Of a DNA stretch of 64,000 nt, positions 6,822 to 15,803 are shown piece after piece. The stretch's first letter is position 1. Every line of letters begins with the position of its first letter. The notes under the pieces were generated by a model. That model saw only the letters and a program-made list of their open reading frames with translations, was not told where the DNA came from and did not search any database. This DNA comes from Rhizobium acidisoli (lineage in GTDB: Bacteria > Pseudomonadota > Alphaproteobacteria > Rhizobiales > Rhizobiaceae), in NCBI RefSeq assembly GCF_002531755.2, contig NZ_CP034998.1, forward strand, positions 744,001 through 808,000, in the 5' to 3' direction. A program made the translations under genes and the position numbers.

Positions 6822-7415
6822 ATGGGTGGCAAAGCAGCCAAGGCCAGGACATCACGGGCGAACAAGGGCGCCGGCCGGCCGCGCAAGGAAAATGTCGAGC
6901 GTTTTCCCTGCGGCAAGATCAAGCCCTTCGAGACCGAGAAGGACAATATCAGCGTCGCCATCGCGGCCCGCCGCCGCATCCATGGCTTCGGCCGGACGGT
7001 CGACGACGAGACGGTCAAGAGCCCGTTTGCCGGTTATACCCTCGGCCGCATGTTCCTCGACGGCCTGATCACTTCAGAGCAGCGCCAGGCCGGCGACGAC
7101 TATGCCGAGGCCATGGCTCGCTACCACAAAACCACCGGCATCCCGGCCCCAAGCCCGCGCGCCCAATCGCTCTTCACTGTTAAAGGCCATGAAGGCGAGG
7201 TCACCGAAAGCCTCGCCGACCGCGCCCGCAAAGCCAGCAACCGCATGATGGCCCTGCAGGCCATCCTGCTGCGCTGCCCGGACGGCCCGCAGGTGCGCAG
7301 CACTGTCTACAACGTCACGGTGATGGACTACGAACACCTGCGCCAGATGCCGCCGCAGCAATTGCTGTGGCTGCGCCGGGGGTTGATTGCGCTGCGCGCG
7401 GCGAGGGGTGGATGA
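6822..7415 (+). CDS. last gene of the early phage operon, unknown function
   Basis: The product is 197 residues. The N-terminus is very basic (GGKAAKARTSRANKGAGRPRKENVERF), suggesting nucleic-acid contact. The middle is a helical globular domain (YTLGRMFLDGLITSEQRQAGDDYAEAMARYHKTTG) and the C-terminus is helical. It looks like rhizobial prophage proteins that precede the terminase, but here the next phage gene in the same direction is 27 kb away. An AAGGA-type ribosome site precedes the ATG. Confidence 0.65.
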   Translation: MGGKAAKARTSRANKGAGRPRKENVERFPCGKIKPFETEKDNISVAIAARRRIHGFGRTVDDETVKSPFAGYTLGRMFLDGLITSEQRQAGDDYAEAMARYHKTTGIPAPSPRAQSLFTVKGHEGEVTESLADRARKASNRMMALQAILLRCPDGPQVRSTVYNVTVMDYEHLRQMPPQQLLWLRRGLIALRAARGG

Positions 7416-7552
7416 TGGGGTGGCGGTACGGTTTGTGAAAAGTTTGCGATCCAAGCCGGCGCGGCGTGGCTTGCCCAGCCGATATATGGAACGCCGGGGC
7501 TTTTTGCGCTAACCCTTCGGCCTGCGCTTCGCTTCTGCTTTAGGACTTGCGA

Positions 7553-7909
7553 ATGAACGATCTCCAGCTGTCGCCGGAATTTCATGTCGAATTCGCTAGA
7601 GGAGGACGCTCAGATTCCGGCAGCATCCATCATGTCAAACGGCACAAGCTCGGCGGCTGGATCACCACTCCTGTTGCGCTTTTTTTCATCACTGATGCCA
7701 GGATTCCTGCGGAAGGCTTTTTCCCACACAAGAGACTCGATTTGTTTGTGAGCGACAAAAGGCTCGTTTCCAAACCGGAGTGGCTTGCCGGGATTTTGTT
7801 TGAAGCTTTGAGAAAGCGGGGCGCGATCGGCGAGCCTGCATGGTTGGAATGGCATGTCGCCAAGTCACTTGATGGCAAACCTTACGGTGAGATCTTCGAC
7901 TTCGATTGA
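7553..7909 (+). CDS. small protein of unknown function
   Basis: The product is 118 residues from the ATG at 7553 (a TTG two codons earlier is also possible). Visible pattern: HVKRHKLGGWITTPVALFFITDARIPAEGFFPHKRLDLFVSDKRLVSKPEWLAG, then an acidic C-terminus EIFDFD. I see no membrane segment and no family. It may be the first non-phage gene or the last phage-associated one. No clear ribosome site is visible. Confidence 0.45.
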   Translation: MNDLQLSPEFHVEFARGGRSDSGSIHHVKRHKLGGWITTPVALFFITDARIPAEGFFPHKRLDLFVSDKRLVSKPEWLAGILFEALRKRGAIGEPAWLEWHVAKSLDGKPYGEIFDFD

Positions 7910-7971
7910 TCCTTTGCAGTGGCCGAAGCGAAAACCGCCCTTCTCCGCCCGCCATCGCTGTGTTGGCACAG

Positions 7972-8060
7972 CGCTCACCCCAGCCTCCGTCCTCCTCGGG
8001 CTTGACCCGAGGACCCACGCTGTCCGCCATAGGCTACGGCATGGATTCAGGCTCGGGCGA
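7972..8060. repeat. RIME-like palindromic repeat, degenerate copy
   Basis: The left palindrome TCCTCGGGC-ttga-CCCGAGGA is intact (within 7990-8013). The right palindrome is decayed. It lies in the gene-free stretch 7910-8302, where I see nothing else, and it is the RIME copy closest to the right end of the early phage block. Confidence 0.8.
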
Positions 8061-8302
8061 CGGTCAACGGGGAGTGGGCCGCGCAGAGTATCGAAGTGCA
8101 TGGGTGTGTTAGTTACGCACCTCCACACGGCCCATAATATTTACGATCGGCGGCGCCTGTTGTTCCCCAACCGAGTGAAAATTCTGAGTGGCCGCCCAAT
8201 AATTCGCTGCTTTGGGCTTCGGAGCGTGACTGCTCAGCTCCTCCGTTCAAAGAACTTCGTTCTGATGCCGAGATAAGGAGTGCGAGCAGATCGGCATGCC
8301 AG

Positions 8303-8998
8303 TCATGCTTTCACCACCGAAAAGAACAGGAACCGCGGCGTCGTCGTGAGGCTCCGATACGCCTGCGGAAACAGCTCGGCAGCGCGGGGATCGGGCTGGG
8401 GTTCGCTGACGGTATCGATCTGAAATCCGGCCGCCTTCAGTGCATCGAACATGGCGTGCAGCGGCCGGTGCCAGAAGCGCATGGCGATCTCCTGTCCGCC
8501 GTGCTGCCAGGTCTCGTCGAAGCTGTAGGTCTCGAAATAATTGTCGCGGCCGCTCGACGGGTGATCCATGAAGGGATGGTGGGTGGAGAAAACCAGGCGG
8601 CCGCCTGGAGGCAGCAGCCGGTTGAATTCCAGGAGCGGCGCCGACCAGTCCGGCAGATAATGCAGCACCAGCGAGGCCAGGATCAGATCGAAGGCGTGAT
8701 CCTCGAAGGGCAAAGCTTCGCTGAGATCCGCCTGCAGCAGGCGCGCGCGCCCTTCCAGGCGGCGTTGCGCGATCTGCAGCATGCCGGCACTGGCATCGAT
8801 CCCGGTCACCACGGCCCCACGCGCGACGAGCGCTGCCGCATGCGCCCCGCCGCCGCATCCCGCATCGAGCACGGAGAGACCGGCGACCTCGCCGACCAAG
8901 GCAAGAATGGCCGGCCGCTCGTAATAGGCATTCCAGGCATTGGCCTCATTATCCGCGTCATATGCCGCCGCGAAGGCATCGTAATCATTTTCGGCCAT
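8303..8998 (-). CDS. class I SAM-dependent methyltransferase
   Basis: The product is 231 residues. Motif I VLDAGCGGG is at about 43-51, the acidic loop VTGIDAS at about 63-69, and motif III/IV LILASLVLHYLPDW at about 103-116. A Methyltransf_11-type fold is clear. The substrate is not deducible; small-molecule methylation in the cytoplasm is likely. The gene stands alone with repeats on both sides. Confidence 0.88.
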   Translation of the reverse strand: MAENDYDAFAAAYDADNEANAWNAYYERPAILALVGEVAGLSVLDAGCGGGAHAAALVARGAVVTGIDASAGMLQIAQRRLEGRARLLQADLSEALPFEDHAFDLILASLVLHYLPDWSAPLLEFNRLLPPGGRLVFSTHHPFMDHPSSGRDNYFETYSFDETWQHGGQEIAMRFWHRPLHAMFDALKAAGFQIDTVSEPQPDPRAAELFPQAYRSLTTTPRFLFFSVVKA

Positions 8999-9151
8999 GG
9001 TTTGCCTTTGCGGAGGGTGTCGGGCGATTGCGTTTGGTCAGGCGTGTTTGATTAAGGGCAGCCGTACCTTTTTTGCGAGAATCGCTGGCGGATGCAAGCC
9101 GCCGCAGAGCGCATGGCGGCGCCACGGCCGAGAGGTCGTGCCGTGGTCGCC

Positions 9152-9320
9152 CCCCTCTGCCCTGCCGGGCATCTCCCCCACAGGTGGGGAGATCGCAAGT
9201 GGCCAGACCTTGGCGTCCGTCTAGCGTTTCGCCGTCCTGTGACGTCAATTGTTTGGGGAAGCCAGTGAGCCCAGCCAATCTCCCCACCTGTGGGGGAGAT
9301 GCCCGGCAGGGCAGAGGGGG
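9152..9320. repeat. large inverted repeat (about 42-bp arms)
   Basis: The arm at 9152-9193 (CCCTCTGCCCTGCCGGGCAT..., containing CCCACAGGTGGGG) returns in reverse complement at 9278-9320 with very few differences. An 85-bp loop separates them. It could fold as a long hairpin or be a small non-autonomous mobile element (MITE-like). Each arm carries a smaller internal palindrome. Confidence 0.85.
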
Positions 9321-9340
9321 GCTGACGCGCACGACCGCAG

Positions 9341-9382
9341 TGGGCATGGATCCCAGGCTCGAGGCCTGGAATGACGGAGGCG
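9341..9382. repeat. right half of a RIME-like repeat
   Basis: CATGGATCCCAGGCTC-GAGGCCTGG and ATGACGGAGG form the second palindrome only. It lies directly beside the inverted repeat at 9152-9320. Confidence 0.75.
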
Positions 9383-9408
9383 CGCTTTCGCCAAGCTCCC
9401 GCCTGAGG

Positions 9409-9882
9409 CTAAGCCTTGCCGAGATGCTTCGGCCAGAATGCCTGATGCACTTCCGCGGCTTCGTCTTCGAGGTTCGTCGGGCCAACCACAGTGACGGTGC
9501 GCGCGCCGGTTTGCAAGACCGCCCGGCTCGGCACGTTCAGCCCGATCCCGGCGATCTCGCCAAGCCGGGCTTCGGAGCACGCAAACACCATGCGCCCGAT
9601 GCCTGACCAGTAAATCGCCCCGGAGCACATCGCGCACGGCTCCGTGCTGGTATAGAGCGTGCAGTCGGCGAGAAAACCGGTGTCGTAGTGCTTCGCTGCA
9701 GATTTAATCAGGTTCATTTCGGCGTGGTTCGTCATATCGTGGCCGGTGAAGACGCTGTTTTCGGCGCGCAGGATGACCTCGCCATCCTTCACCAGCACCG
9801 AGCCGAATGGTTCGTCGCCTTGGTCCATCGCGGATTTCGAGAGCGCAATCGCCTCGCGTAAAAACGGCTCGTGGTTTTCCAT
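9409..9882 (-). CDS. cytidine/deoxycytidylate-type nucleoside deaminase
   Basis: The product is 157 residues. The zinc site is complete: HAE (about 53-55, with the catalytic Glu) and PCAMC (about 82-86). The start could be either of two adjacent ATGs (9882 or 9885). Overall it most resembles guanine deaminase or tRNA-adenosine-deaminase-like free-base deaminases (PFGSVLVKDG, NHAEMN). It hydrolytically deaminates a purine or pyrimidine base in the cytoplasm; the exact substrate is not fixed by these motifs. Confidence 0.88.
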   Translation of the reverse strand: MENHEPFLREAIALSKSAMDQGDEPFGSVLVKDGEVILRAENSVFTGHDMTNHAEMNLIKSAAKHYDTGFLADCTLYTSTEPCAMCSGAIYWSGIGRMVFACSEARLGEIAGIGLNVPSRAVLQTGARTVTVVGPTNLEDEAAEVHQAFWPKHLGKA

Positions 9883-10018
9883 CACAGTCCCCCCAAAAGC
9901 TAGAGCAAGAGTTTGTCTTGAATCGGAGGGATTTCCAAGGGCTGCAAATCCGATTGAGGATCGGCGATCCGGATCGCGGCAACCGTCTTCTGCTCGACCA
10001 GCAATGTCTGCCGCTGGG

Positions 10019-10039
10019 GACCGCCGCCGGATGTCTCGT
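10019..10039 (+). repeat. direct repeat, left copy, flanking a DUF805 gene
   Basis: The 21-bp string beginning GACCGCCGCCGGATG is repeated exactly at 10740-10760. The similarity extends weakly on both sides to about 36 bp. The surrounding stretch 9886-10263 otherwise holds no supported gene. Confidence 0.8.
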
Positions 10040-10263
10040 GCGGAGAGGGACCGATCCTCACCGGCTCGCCGTGTTTACCGGCCTCCTCAGAGGTCGCGAC
10101 GTCCGCCGTGATGTCCTTGGAACCCCTTCGTGATGCGAAAAGCCGTTCCTCGCCAAAAACAGAGCCTGTGCTCGTCTTTCAATTGCCGTTTGACGCTGCT
10201 TCAATGCAACCGTCTGACTATGAGCGCGAGAGTGTTTTTCTCGATCAGTTGCAAGGGGGTACA

Positions 10264-10692
10264 GTGCTCAAAATATTCTCGTTACGGGGTAGGCTTGGTC
10301 GTCTTCGCTATTTCCTGTTTACCGTGGCAGTCATCGCTATCGCCGCCGCCGCGATATTCGTGCTCACTCGCCTGCTGACGCTGCCCGGCACTCGGCAGGC
10401 GTTTTCATTGGTTCAGGGGCTGGTCGCCCTAACCTATCTGCTGGCTATCATCGCCAGTCTTTGCCTGATGGCGAGGCGACTGCATGACTTCGATCAGAGC
10501 GGCTGGTGGACCCTTTCAGTCTTTGTGCTTCACTTGCTCTACAGCTATTACCAAGCAGTTGGCTCCCTGACCGCGGTAATTCTCATGGGCATCTTTCTGC
10601 TGGCCGTCCATCTTGCAATCATCCTCACGCCTGGCTCGAAGAATCCCAATAGGTTTGGCGAAGTGCCCGGCGCCGTCGGAGCGCCCATTTAG
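10264..10692 (+). CDS. DUF805 membrane protein
   Basis: The product is 142 residues from a GTG at 10264, chosen because AAGGGGG lies five to six bases upstream and because DUF805 proteins start just before the GR.GR..Y motif, here SLRGRLGRLRYF. Four membrane segments follow, with the family motif LMARRLHDFDQSGWW between segments 2 and 3 and a PG..NPNRFG tail. DUF805 proteins are inner-membrane proteins of unknown function, often near phage or toxin-type genes. It is flanked by a 21-bp direct repeat. Confidence 0.88.
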   Translation: MLKIFSLRGRLGRLRYFLFTVAVIAIAAAAIFVLTRLLTLPGTRQAFSLVQGLVALTYLLAIIASLCLMARRLHDFDQSGWWTLSVFVLHLLYSYYQAVGSLTAVILMGIFLLAVHLAIILTPGSKNPNRFGEVPGAVGAPI

Positions 10693-10739
10693 CTTGCTCG
10701 GCGGATAATGGCCGCCGTAAGTAAGGTCTGCCGGCTCGG

Positions 10740-10760
10740 GACCGCCGCCGGATGTCTCGT
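10740..10760 (+). repeat. direct repeat, right copy
   Basis: Exact second copy of 10019-10039. The two copies bracket the DUF805 gene. Confidence 0.8.
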
Positions 10761-10869
10761 CCGGCGTGCAGACACCCGCACCTTACGAAAATGTATAGCC
10801 CCGGCGAGGTGCCGGTGAGATTTCGGGCGCAGGCTTGGTGCAGTCATTGCCAAGTCGAAGGCCAGTTTC

Positions 10870-11754
10870 ATGAACATGCGCGCCACGCCTGCCGCCCTGA
10901 TGCCGGCGATCCATCCGGTCAGCCTGCGGGTCGACACCTATCTGATCAATCTCGATCGGGCGCCGTTGCGCCGGTTTCGGATGGAGCGCCTGCTGGTGGG
11001 CATCGGCCTTGCCTTCGAGCGGGTGGCGGCGGTGGATGGGGCAGGGCTCAGCCTGCCGCATCCGGATTTCGACGAAGCCGCCTATCTGAGCCGGCATGGC
11101 CGCCGGCCGAACCCTTTCGAGATCGGCTGCTTTTTCAGCCATGTCGAATGCGCCAGGCGCTTCCTCTCCGGCAATGCCGAATTTGCGCTCATTCTCGAAG
11201 ACGACCTCGATTTCGACGAGGACCTCGCTGACGTGATCGAGGCCGCCCTGCAGCACCAGACGCGCTGGGACATTCTGCGTCTTTCCACCGTCAATACCGG
11301 GCGCAAGCATAGGGTGGAGGCGCTCACCGCATCGCGCTCGCTCGCCATTGCGCTCACCCGCGAGAAGGGCTCCGGCGCCTATCTGATCAACCGCAAGGCG
11401 GCGGGCTGGATTGCTGGTTCAATGCTGCCGATGCGGCTGCCCTATGATCTCGCCTTCGACCTGGAATTCGATGAGGGCTTGAGCGCCTGCTTCGTCGATC
11501 CGCTGCCGGTCAGCCAGAGGGCGGATGCCTGCTCCCAGATCCAGGCAGGGCTTTCGGCCTACCGGCTTGGCCGCCGCCGGCCGTGGAGCGTTCTGCCCTA
11601 TCGCGCGGCGGCCGAAATACGCCGCTTTGCCGCCCGCTTCGGCCGCCTCGTGGCGTGGAGGGTGAGCGGTCAAGACCGCTCACCCGGGATGAAAGGTCAG
11701 GACCGCTCACCCGGGAGCAGCGGAAAGCCGATCGAGACGATGAGGCCGGGCTGA
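10870..11754 (+). CDS. family 25 glycosyltransferase (LPS-type)
   Basis: The product is 294 residues. The GT25 hallmarks are present: YLINLDRAPLRRFRME near residue 22, V.AVDG about 55, ..EIGCFFSH..CARRF about 85, and the metal-binding ALILEDDLDF about 108. Such enzymes add sugars to lipooligosaccharide in the cytoplasm. The last 19 codons run into repeated DNA (GGTCA.GACCGCTCACCCGGGA twice) and overlap the 3' end of the histidine-kinase gene on the other strand by 58 bp. The C-terminus therefore looks extended by a repeat insertion. Confidence 0.85.
   Translation: MNMRATPAALMPAIHPVSLRVDTYLINLDRAPLRRFRMERLLVGIGLAFERVAAVDGAGLSLPHPDFDEAAYLSRHGRRPNPFEIGCFFSHVECARRFLSGNAEFALILEDDLDFDEDLADVIEAALQHQTRWDILRLSTVNTGRKHRVEALTASRSLAIALTREKGSGAYLINRKAAGWIAGSMLPMRLPYDLAFDLEFDEGLSACFVDPLPVSQRADACSQIQAGLSAYRLGRRRPWSVLPYRAAAEIRRFAARFGRLVAWRVSGQDRSPGMKGQDRSPGSSGKPIETMRPG
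11665..11718 (+). repeat. tandem duplicate of a 22-bp palindromic unit
   Basis: Two copies of GGTCA(A/G)GACCGCTCACCCGGGA lie about 30 bp apart, and AGCGGTC-aa-GACCGCT forms a hairpin at the first. It lies at the convergence of the GT25 and kinase genes and may act as a bidirectional terminator. Confidence 0.7.
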
Positions 11755-13097
11755 TTGTCTCCCATGGTGATCTCAGCCGCATGCAGCTCGGCGATCGCCT
11801 TGACGAGGCTGAGCCCGAGCCCGCTTCCTGATGTCGTGCGGCTTTTGTCCAGCCGGTAGAGCCGCCGGAAGACTTTTTCCCTTTCGCCGGCGGGAATGCC
11901 GGGGCCGGTATCGGCGACCGAGAGGATGGCGCGATCGTGCTGGCGGCTGAGCGAAACGGTGATCGCCGTTCCGGCCGGGCAGTGGTTGATCGCATTTTCC
12001 ACCAGGTTGGCGAGCATCTGGGTCAGCAGATCGCGATCGCCGCGGATCATCGCCGGACAGCGCGCCGTGATCCGCAGCGACTTCTGCGCATCTTCGGCGA
12101 CATCGACATAGACTTCGGAAATCACCGCAAGCACGGCATCGAGATCGGTCGCCTGGAAACGCTCCTTGCGGGCGCCGGCCTCGATCTGGGAGATGCGCAG
12201 CAGCGCCTCGAAGGTGGCGTTGATCCGGTCGCTCTCGTGTCTCGCTTCGTCGAGAAGGGCTGAGACATCCGCCTGCCGGTCATTGCCCGCCACCGCGGCA
12301 TCGAGCGTCAGGCGCAGCCGGTTGAGCGGTGTCTTCAGATCATGGGCGATATCGCTGCTCACCTGCCGCATGCTCTCGACCAAGGTCTGCAGCCGCACCA
12401 GCGCCGCGTTGATCTGGATCGCCACCGTATCGAGATCATCGCCATTGCCGCTGATCGGAATGCGGGCGTCGAGCGCGCCGTGGGAGACATCGTTCATGGT
12501 GAGCGCGACCCTGTCCAGCCGCGCCTGGGCGCGAACGGCGAGAAACACGCCGCCGCCGATTGCCGTCGCCACGACGATTGCCGCGGCCCATTCGAAACTC
12601 ACCAGCACGATCCGCAGCATCTCCTCGACATCGTTGAAGTTTTCGCCGACCACCAGGCTGTAGGGGCCGATCGTCGACACCTGCATCCGGTAGCGTTCAT
12701 GGCCCTTCAGCCCGACATCGCGGGAGGTGACGGTATAGACGCCGTTCGGGATGGGCGGTGCGGCGAAATTGCCGGCGAGTTTCTTGCCGGCATGATCGGT
12801 CAGCGAATAAAGCCCGTCGGAGGTAGACTGGAAGCTCGCATAATTGTTGAGCGTGTTGACGAGATCCTGGGTGTCGCCGGGCTCGTAGGTCGAAACGATC
12901 AACGCATTCATCTCGGTGAGCGACTGTTCGAGATCGCGGGAGAGGCCAAGGTCCAGCATGTGATAGATGATCGCGCCGCTCAGAAAGAAGGTGACGACGA
13001 AAAGCACGACGAAGGTGACGGCAAGCCGGAACGGCGTGCTCCGGCGCAGGCTGGAGAATGATGCCGAAAAATGTGTGTGGTTTTCGGACGGCATCAT
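11697..13097 (-). CDS. two-component sensor histidine kinase
   Basis: The product is 466 residues. The first membrane segment is about 24-48, a periplasmic sensor domain 50-165, the second membrane segment 167-190, and HAMP about 190-243. The H-box SSDIAHDLKTPLNRLRL (phospho-His near 254), N-box NLVENAINHC, G1 DTGPGIP and G2 SGSGLGLSLVKAI complete it. It is an EnvZ/QseC-type inner-membrane kinase. Its start overlaps the stop of the response-regulator gene by a few bases, so the two form one operon with the regulator first. The stimulus is unknown. Confidence 0.94.
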   Translation of the reverse strand: MMPSENHTHFSASFSSLRRSTPFRLAVTFVVLFVVTFFLSGAIIYHMLDLGLSRDLEQSLTEMNALIVSTYEPGDTQDLVNTLNNYASFQSTSDGLYSLTDHAGKKLAGNFAAPPIPNGVYTVTSRDVGLKGHERYRMQVSTIGPYSLVVGENFNDVEEMLRIVLVSFEWAAAIVVATAIGGGVFLAVRAQARLDRVALTMNDVSHGALDARIPISGNGDDLDTVAIQINAALVRLQTLVESMRQVSSDIAHDLKTPLNRLRLTLDAAVAGNDRQADVSALLDEARHESDRINATFEALLRISQIEAGARKERFQATDLDAVLAVISEVYVDVAEDAQKSLRITARCPAMIRGDRDLLTQMLANLVENAINHCPAGTAITVSLSRQHDRAILSVADTGPGIPAGEREKVFRRLYRLDKSRTTSGSGLGLSLVKAIAELHAAEITMGDNQPGLIVSIGFPLLPGERS

Positions 13098-13777
13098 CCT
13101 GTCCTGGGCGCATGCAGGCTGTACCCGGTATTGCGGACCGTATGCAGAAGCTGGGCCTGGAACGGTCTGTCGACCTTGGCCCGCAAACGGCTGATATGGG
13201 TCTCGACGACGCTGGTCTTCGGATCGAAGTGGAAATCCCAGACGCGTTCCAACAGCATCGTCTTGGTGATGACCCGGCCTTCGCCACGCATCAGCACTTC
13301 GAGCAGGGTGAATTCGCGCGGCTGCAGCTCGATCGCCTGGCCGGCGCGGCGGGCTTCGCGGCGGATCAGATCGAGCTCGAGATCGGCAACCTTCAGCACC
13401 GTCTTCTGCTCCTGCACCGGTGGCCGGCGGCCGAGCGCGTTGACGCGGGCCAGCAGCTCGGAGAAGGCAAAGGGTTTGGTGAGATAATCGTCGCCGCCGG
13501 CCTCCAGCCCCTCGACCCGGTCGTCGACGCCGCCGATCGAGGTCAGGAACAGCGCCGATGTGCCGACCTTGGCGGCCCTGAGCGACCGGATAATCGCCAG
13601 CCCGTCCAGCCCCGGCAGCATGCGATCGACAACAATGACGTCATAGGCTTCGCGCTGCGCCTGAAACAACCCATCGCGGCCGTCGCCGACCACATCGCAG
13701 ACATGGCCTGCCTCGGAAAGGCCCTTGGCGATATAATCGGACGTCTTCCGATCGTCCTCGATAAGCAGGATCCGCAT
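13094..13777 (-). CDS. OmpR/PhoB-family response regulator
   Basis: The product is 227 residues from the MRILLIEDD start at 13777; an ATG four codons upstream (13789) is equally possible. The receiver domain (1-115) has the acidic pair ED, phospho-acceptor in VVDRMLPG near residue 51, and Lys in LTKPF near 101. The winged-helix domain (about 128-220) ends VRNTGYSL. It is the partner of the kinase that follows with overlapping codons. It likely controls envelope or efflux genes, as close relatives do, but no target is visible here. Confidence 0.94.
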   Translation of the reverse strand: MRILLIEDDRKTSDYIAKGLSEAGHVCDVVGDGRDGLFQAQREAYDVIVVDRMLPGLDGLAIIRSLRAAKVGTSALFLTSIGGVDDRVEGLEAGGDDYLTKPFAFSELLARVNALGRRPPVQEQKTVLKVADLELDLIRREARRAGQAIELQPREFTLLEVLMRGEGRVITKTMLLERVWDFHFDPKTSVVETHISRLRAKVDRPFQAQLLHTVRNTGYSLHAPRTG

Positions 13778-13901
13778 CAGCCCGATCATTCCCGGCAGGT
13801 GAGGGGGCAATCTAGCGGAGCCGGCGGCTGGGCGACAACTTACGGATTTGTAAGGTGGGCGAGGCTTTGAGCAACCGGACTTCTCTGCATGCGCAGCGCT
13901 C

Positions 13902-14186
13902 TCAGCCTCGCGGGCGTGGTTTCGCCTCATATGTCGTCCGAACGATCGAGGTGGGGTCGAGGCCGCGTGCGACGGGTGTCCAGCCGACGGGCTGGCTCCG
14001 TCTGACAAGGCCGACATCGTCGAGATGCTCGTCATCCAGCCGATCGAGATCCGGCGTCGCATCATGGCGGGATGCCCTGTTTTCACGCCAGTTGGAAAAG
14101 CTGTGAAGCGCAAGCGCAAGCGGATGGGCGATCGCGGCGAAGATGGTGGACTGGGTGTTCGATCTGGCGAAGCTGGTCATTTGCAT
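13902..14186 (-). CDS. small DUF1127-like protein
   Basis: The product is 94 residues. The central part FSNWRENRAS.. .. LDRLDDEHLDDVGLVRR resembles the DUF1127 signature (R.L..L.D..L.DIGL.R) common in small alphaproteobacterial proteins, some of which act in phosphate or carbon metabolism and RNA turnover. The long C-terminal extension is unusual and has shadow-like composition, so the true stop region may be affected by a frameshift. Confidence 0.5.
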   Translation of the reverse strand: MQMTSFARSNTQSTIFAAIAHPLALALHSFSNWRENRASRHDATPDLDRLDDEHLDDVGLVRRSQPVGWTPVARGLDPTSIVRTTYEAKPRPRG

Positions 14187-14306
14187 GGTCCCCTCGGTTG
14201 ATGGTGCATGCTGGCATCACGGGCCGGCCATGTACCGACGGGCAGCTGACGAAGCGCTGAATTTTCGCTGAAAGCGACGTTTGCGGGTGCGACGGCGCGG
14301 CGCGCG

Positions 14307-15803
14307 CTACGCCTCTCCGGGAAGGACCGGGAACTGCGCCGACTTCAACAGATCGAGTATGTGGGCGCGCTGCTCCGGCCGCTTCACCCCGGCATGATCG
14401 AGATATTGGCTGGCCGACTTGTAGCCGATCAGCATCGCCTGGTCGCGCCAGCCCGCGGCTTCTTCCGGCCGGCCGATGGCAACGGCACAACAGGCAGCCG
14501 TTACCAGGTCGTCCATCGAGCGTGTGTTCGGTTGCCGGCGCAGGATGAAGGACAAGGCCTCCTCGTATCGGCCGGCATGGAAGGAGGCGCGACGGAAGGA
14601 ACTGTCGTACCAGATCGGCCAGCTCGGATTGAGCCGCCGGGCCTTTTCAGCCGCAGCGATACCCTCCTCGATGCGCCCGAAGACCGGCGCCCAGCCGGAG
14701 AACATCGCCAGCACATCGGCGTTCGACGGGCCGAGACCGAGCGCCCGATCCAGCGCCGCCTCCGCCGCTTCCATCTGCCCCATATTGCCGAGCATCTCGC
14801 CGAGCGCCACCAGCGCCTCCGCGTCGAACGGATCGAGTTCAACGGCGCGCCTGGCGGAATTGAGCGCCGCAGCATCGTTCTCGCTCATGTCGACGCCGAA
14901 CGAGGCGAGCTCATCATGCGACCAGGCAAGACCGAGCCAGGCGCGGGAAAACAAGGGATCGATCTCGATTGCCCGCTGGAAACAGTGCAGCGCCTTTTCA
15001 GCGTCTTCCCGGTTGAAGCGATTGGTGTGATATCGCCCGCGCAGATAGAGTTCGAAGGCATCGCGATCGGCCGCCGCCCGTCGATGCAGGTGCTCGGCGG
15101 CGACATTCAGCAGCACGCCGTGGCCGGCAAGCGCGTTGACGATGCCCTCGGCGATTTCCGACTGGATTTCGAGCGCATTGGCGATCGCCCCGTCCCAGCT
15201 TGCCGACCAGACGATCCGGCCGCTCGACATTTCGGTCAACACGGCGGTGACCTTCATCATGCCGTCGACCGACTGCACCATGCCGTTGAGGTCGAAGCCG
15301 AGCGTTGCGCGCAGAGGCGAGGGGACTGCCTTCTCCGGCAACCAGGTGACCTCGAGGTCGTGGTAGCGCGCCAGCCTGGAGGCGACCTCGGTGGAGAAGG
15401 CCTCGGCAAACCAGGCCGCATCGCTGCCGGGGCCGATCAGACGGAACGGGGCAACCGCCAGGGGAAGCGCCCGCACGAAGGCCTTCTCCGGCATGGCGTC
15501 GGCGGCCGATTGCTTGTTCTCGAACAGATAGCCGCGCCGGAACAGGGTGCGGATCAACCCGTCGGCGCCGATCGCCTTGCGGATCTGGCTGATCGCCTGG
15601 GTCAGCGAATCCTCGGTGACGATGACACCCGGCCAGACCGCTTGCATAAGCTCGTCCTTGGAAACCACGCGGCCCTCGTTGCGGACGAGATAGGTCAGCA
15701 TGGCGAGTGGCTTGGCGCCGATCTCGACATCCCTGCCGCGCCGCATGAGCCGCCCCCTTTCGGGGTCAAGCGTGACGTCAGCGAATGTGAACAAATCCGT
15801 CAT
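14307..15803 (-). CDS. CadC-type winged-helix regulator with TPR domain
   Basis: The product is 498 residues from MTDLFTF at 15803; the frame is open further but lacks domain sequence. Residues 1-100 form an OmpR-type winged helix with no receiver domain (LTYLVRNEGRVVSKDELMQAVWPG ... RTLFRRGYLF). Residues 110-235 are an adenylate-cyclase-associated or TolB-like fold (PFRLIGPGSDAAWFAEAFSTEVASRLARY). Residues 250-490 contain tetratricopeptide repeats. No membrane segment is obvious, so it is a soluble relative of CadC/HilA. Such proteins are found as single genes in rhizobia and regulate unknown targets. Confidence 0.85.
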   Translation of the reverse strand: MTDLFTFADVTLDPERGRLMRRGRDVEIGAKPLAMLTYLVRNEGRVVSKDELMQAVWPGVIVTEDSLTQAISQIRKAIGADGLIRTLFRRGYLFENKQSAADAMPEKAFVRALPLAVAPFRLIGPGSDAAWFAEAFSTEVASRLARYHDLEVTWLPEKAVPSPLRATLGFDLNGMVQSVDGMMKVTAVLTEMSSGRIVWSASWDGAIANALEIQSEIAEGIVNALAGHGVLLNVAAEHLHRRAAADRDAFELYLRGRYHTNRFNREDAEKALHCFQRAIEIDPLFSRAWLGLAWSHDELASFGVDMSENDAAALNSARRAVELDPFDAEALVALGEMLGNMGQMEAAEAALDRALGLGPSNADVLAMFSGWAPVFGRIEEGIAAAEKARRLNPSWPIWYDSSFRRASFHAGRYEEALSFILRRQPNTRSMDDLVTAACCAVAIGRPEEAAGWRDQAMLIGYKSASQYLDHAGVKRPEQRAHILDLLKSAQFPVLPGEA

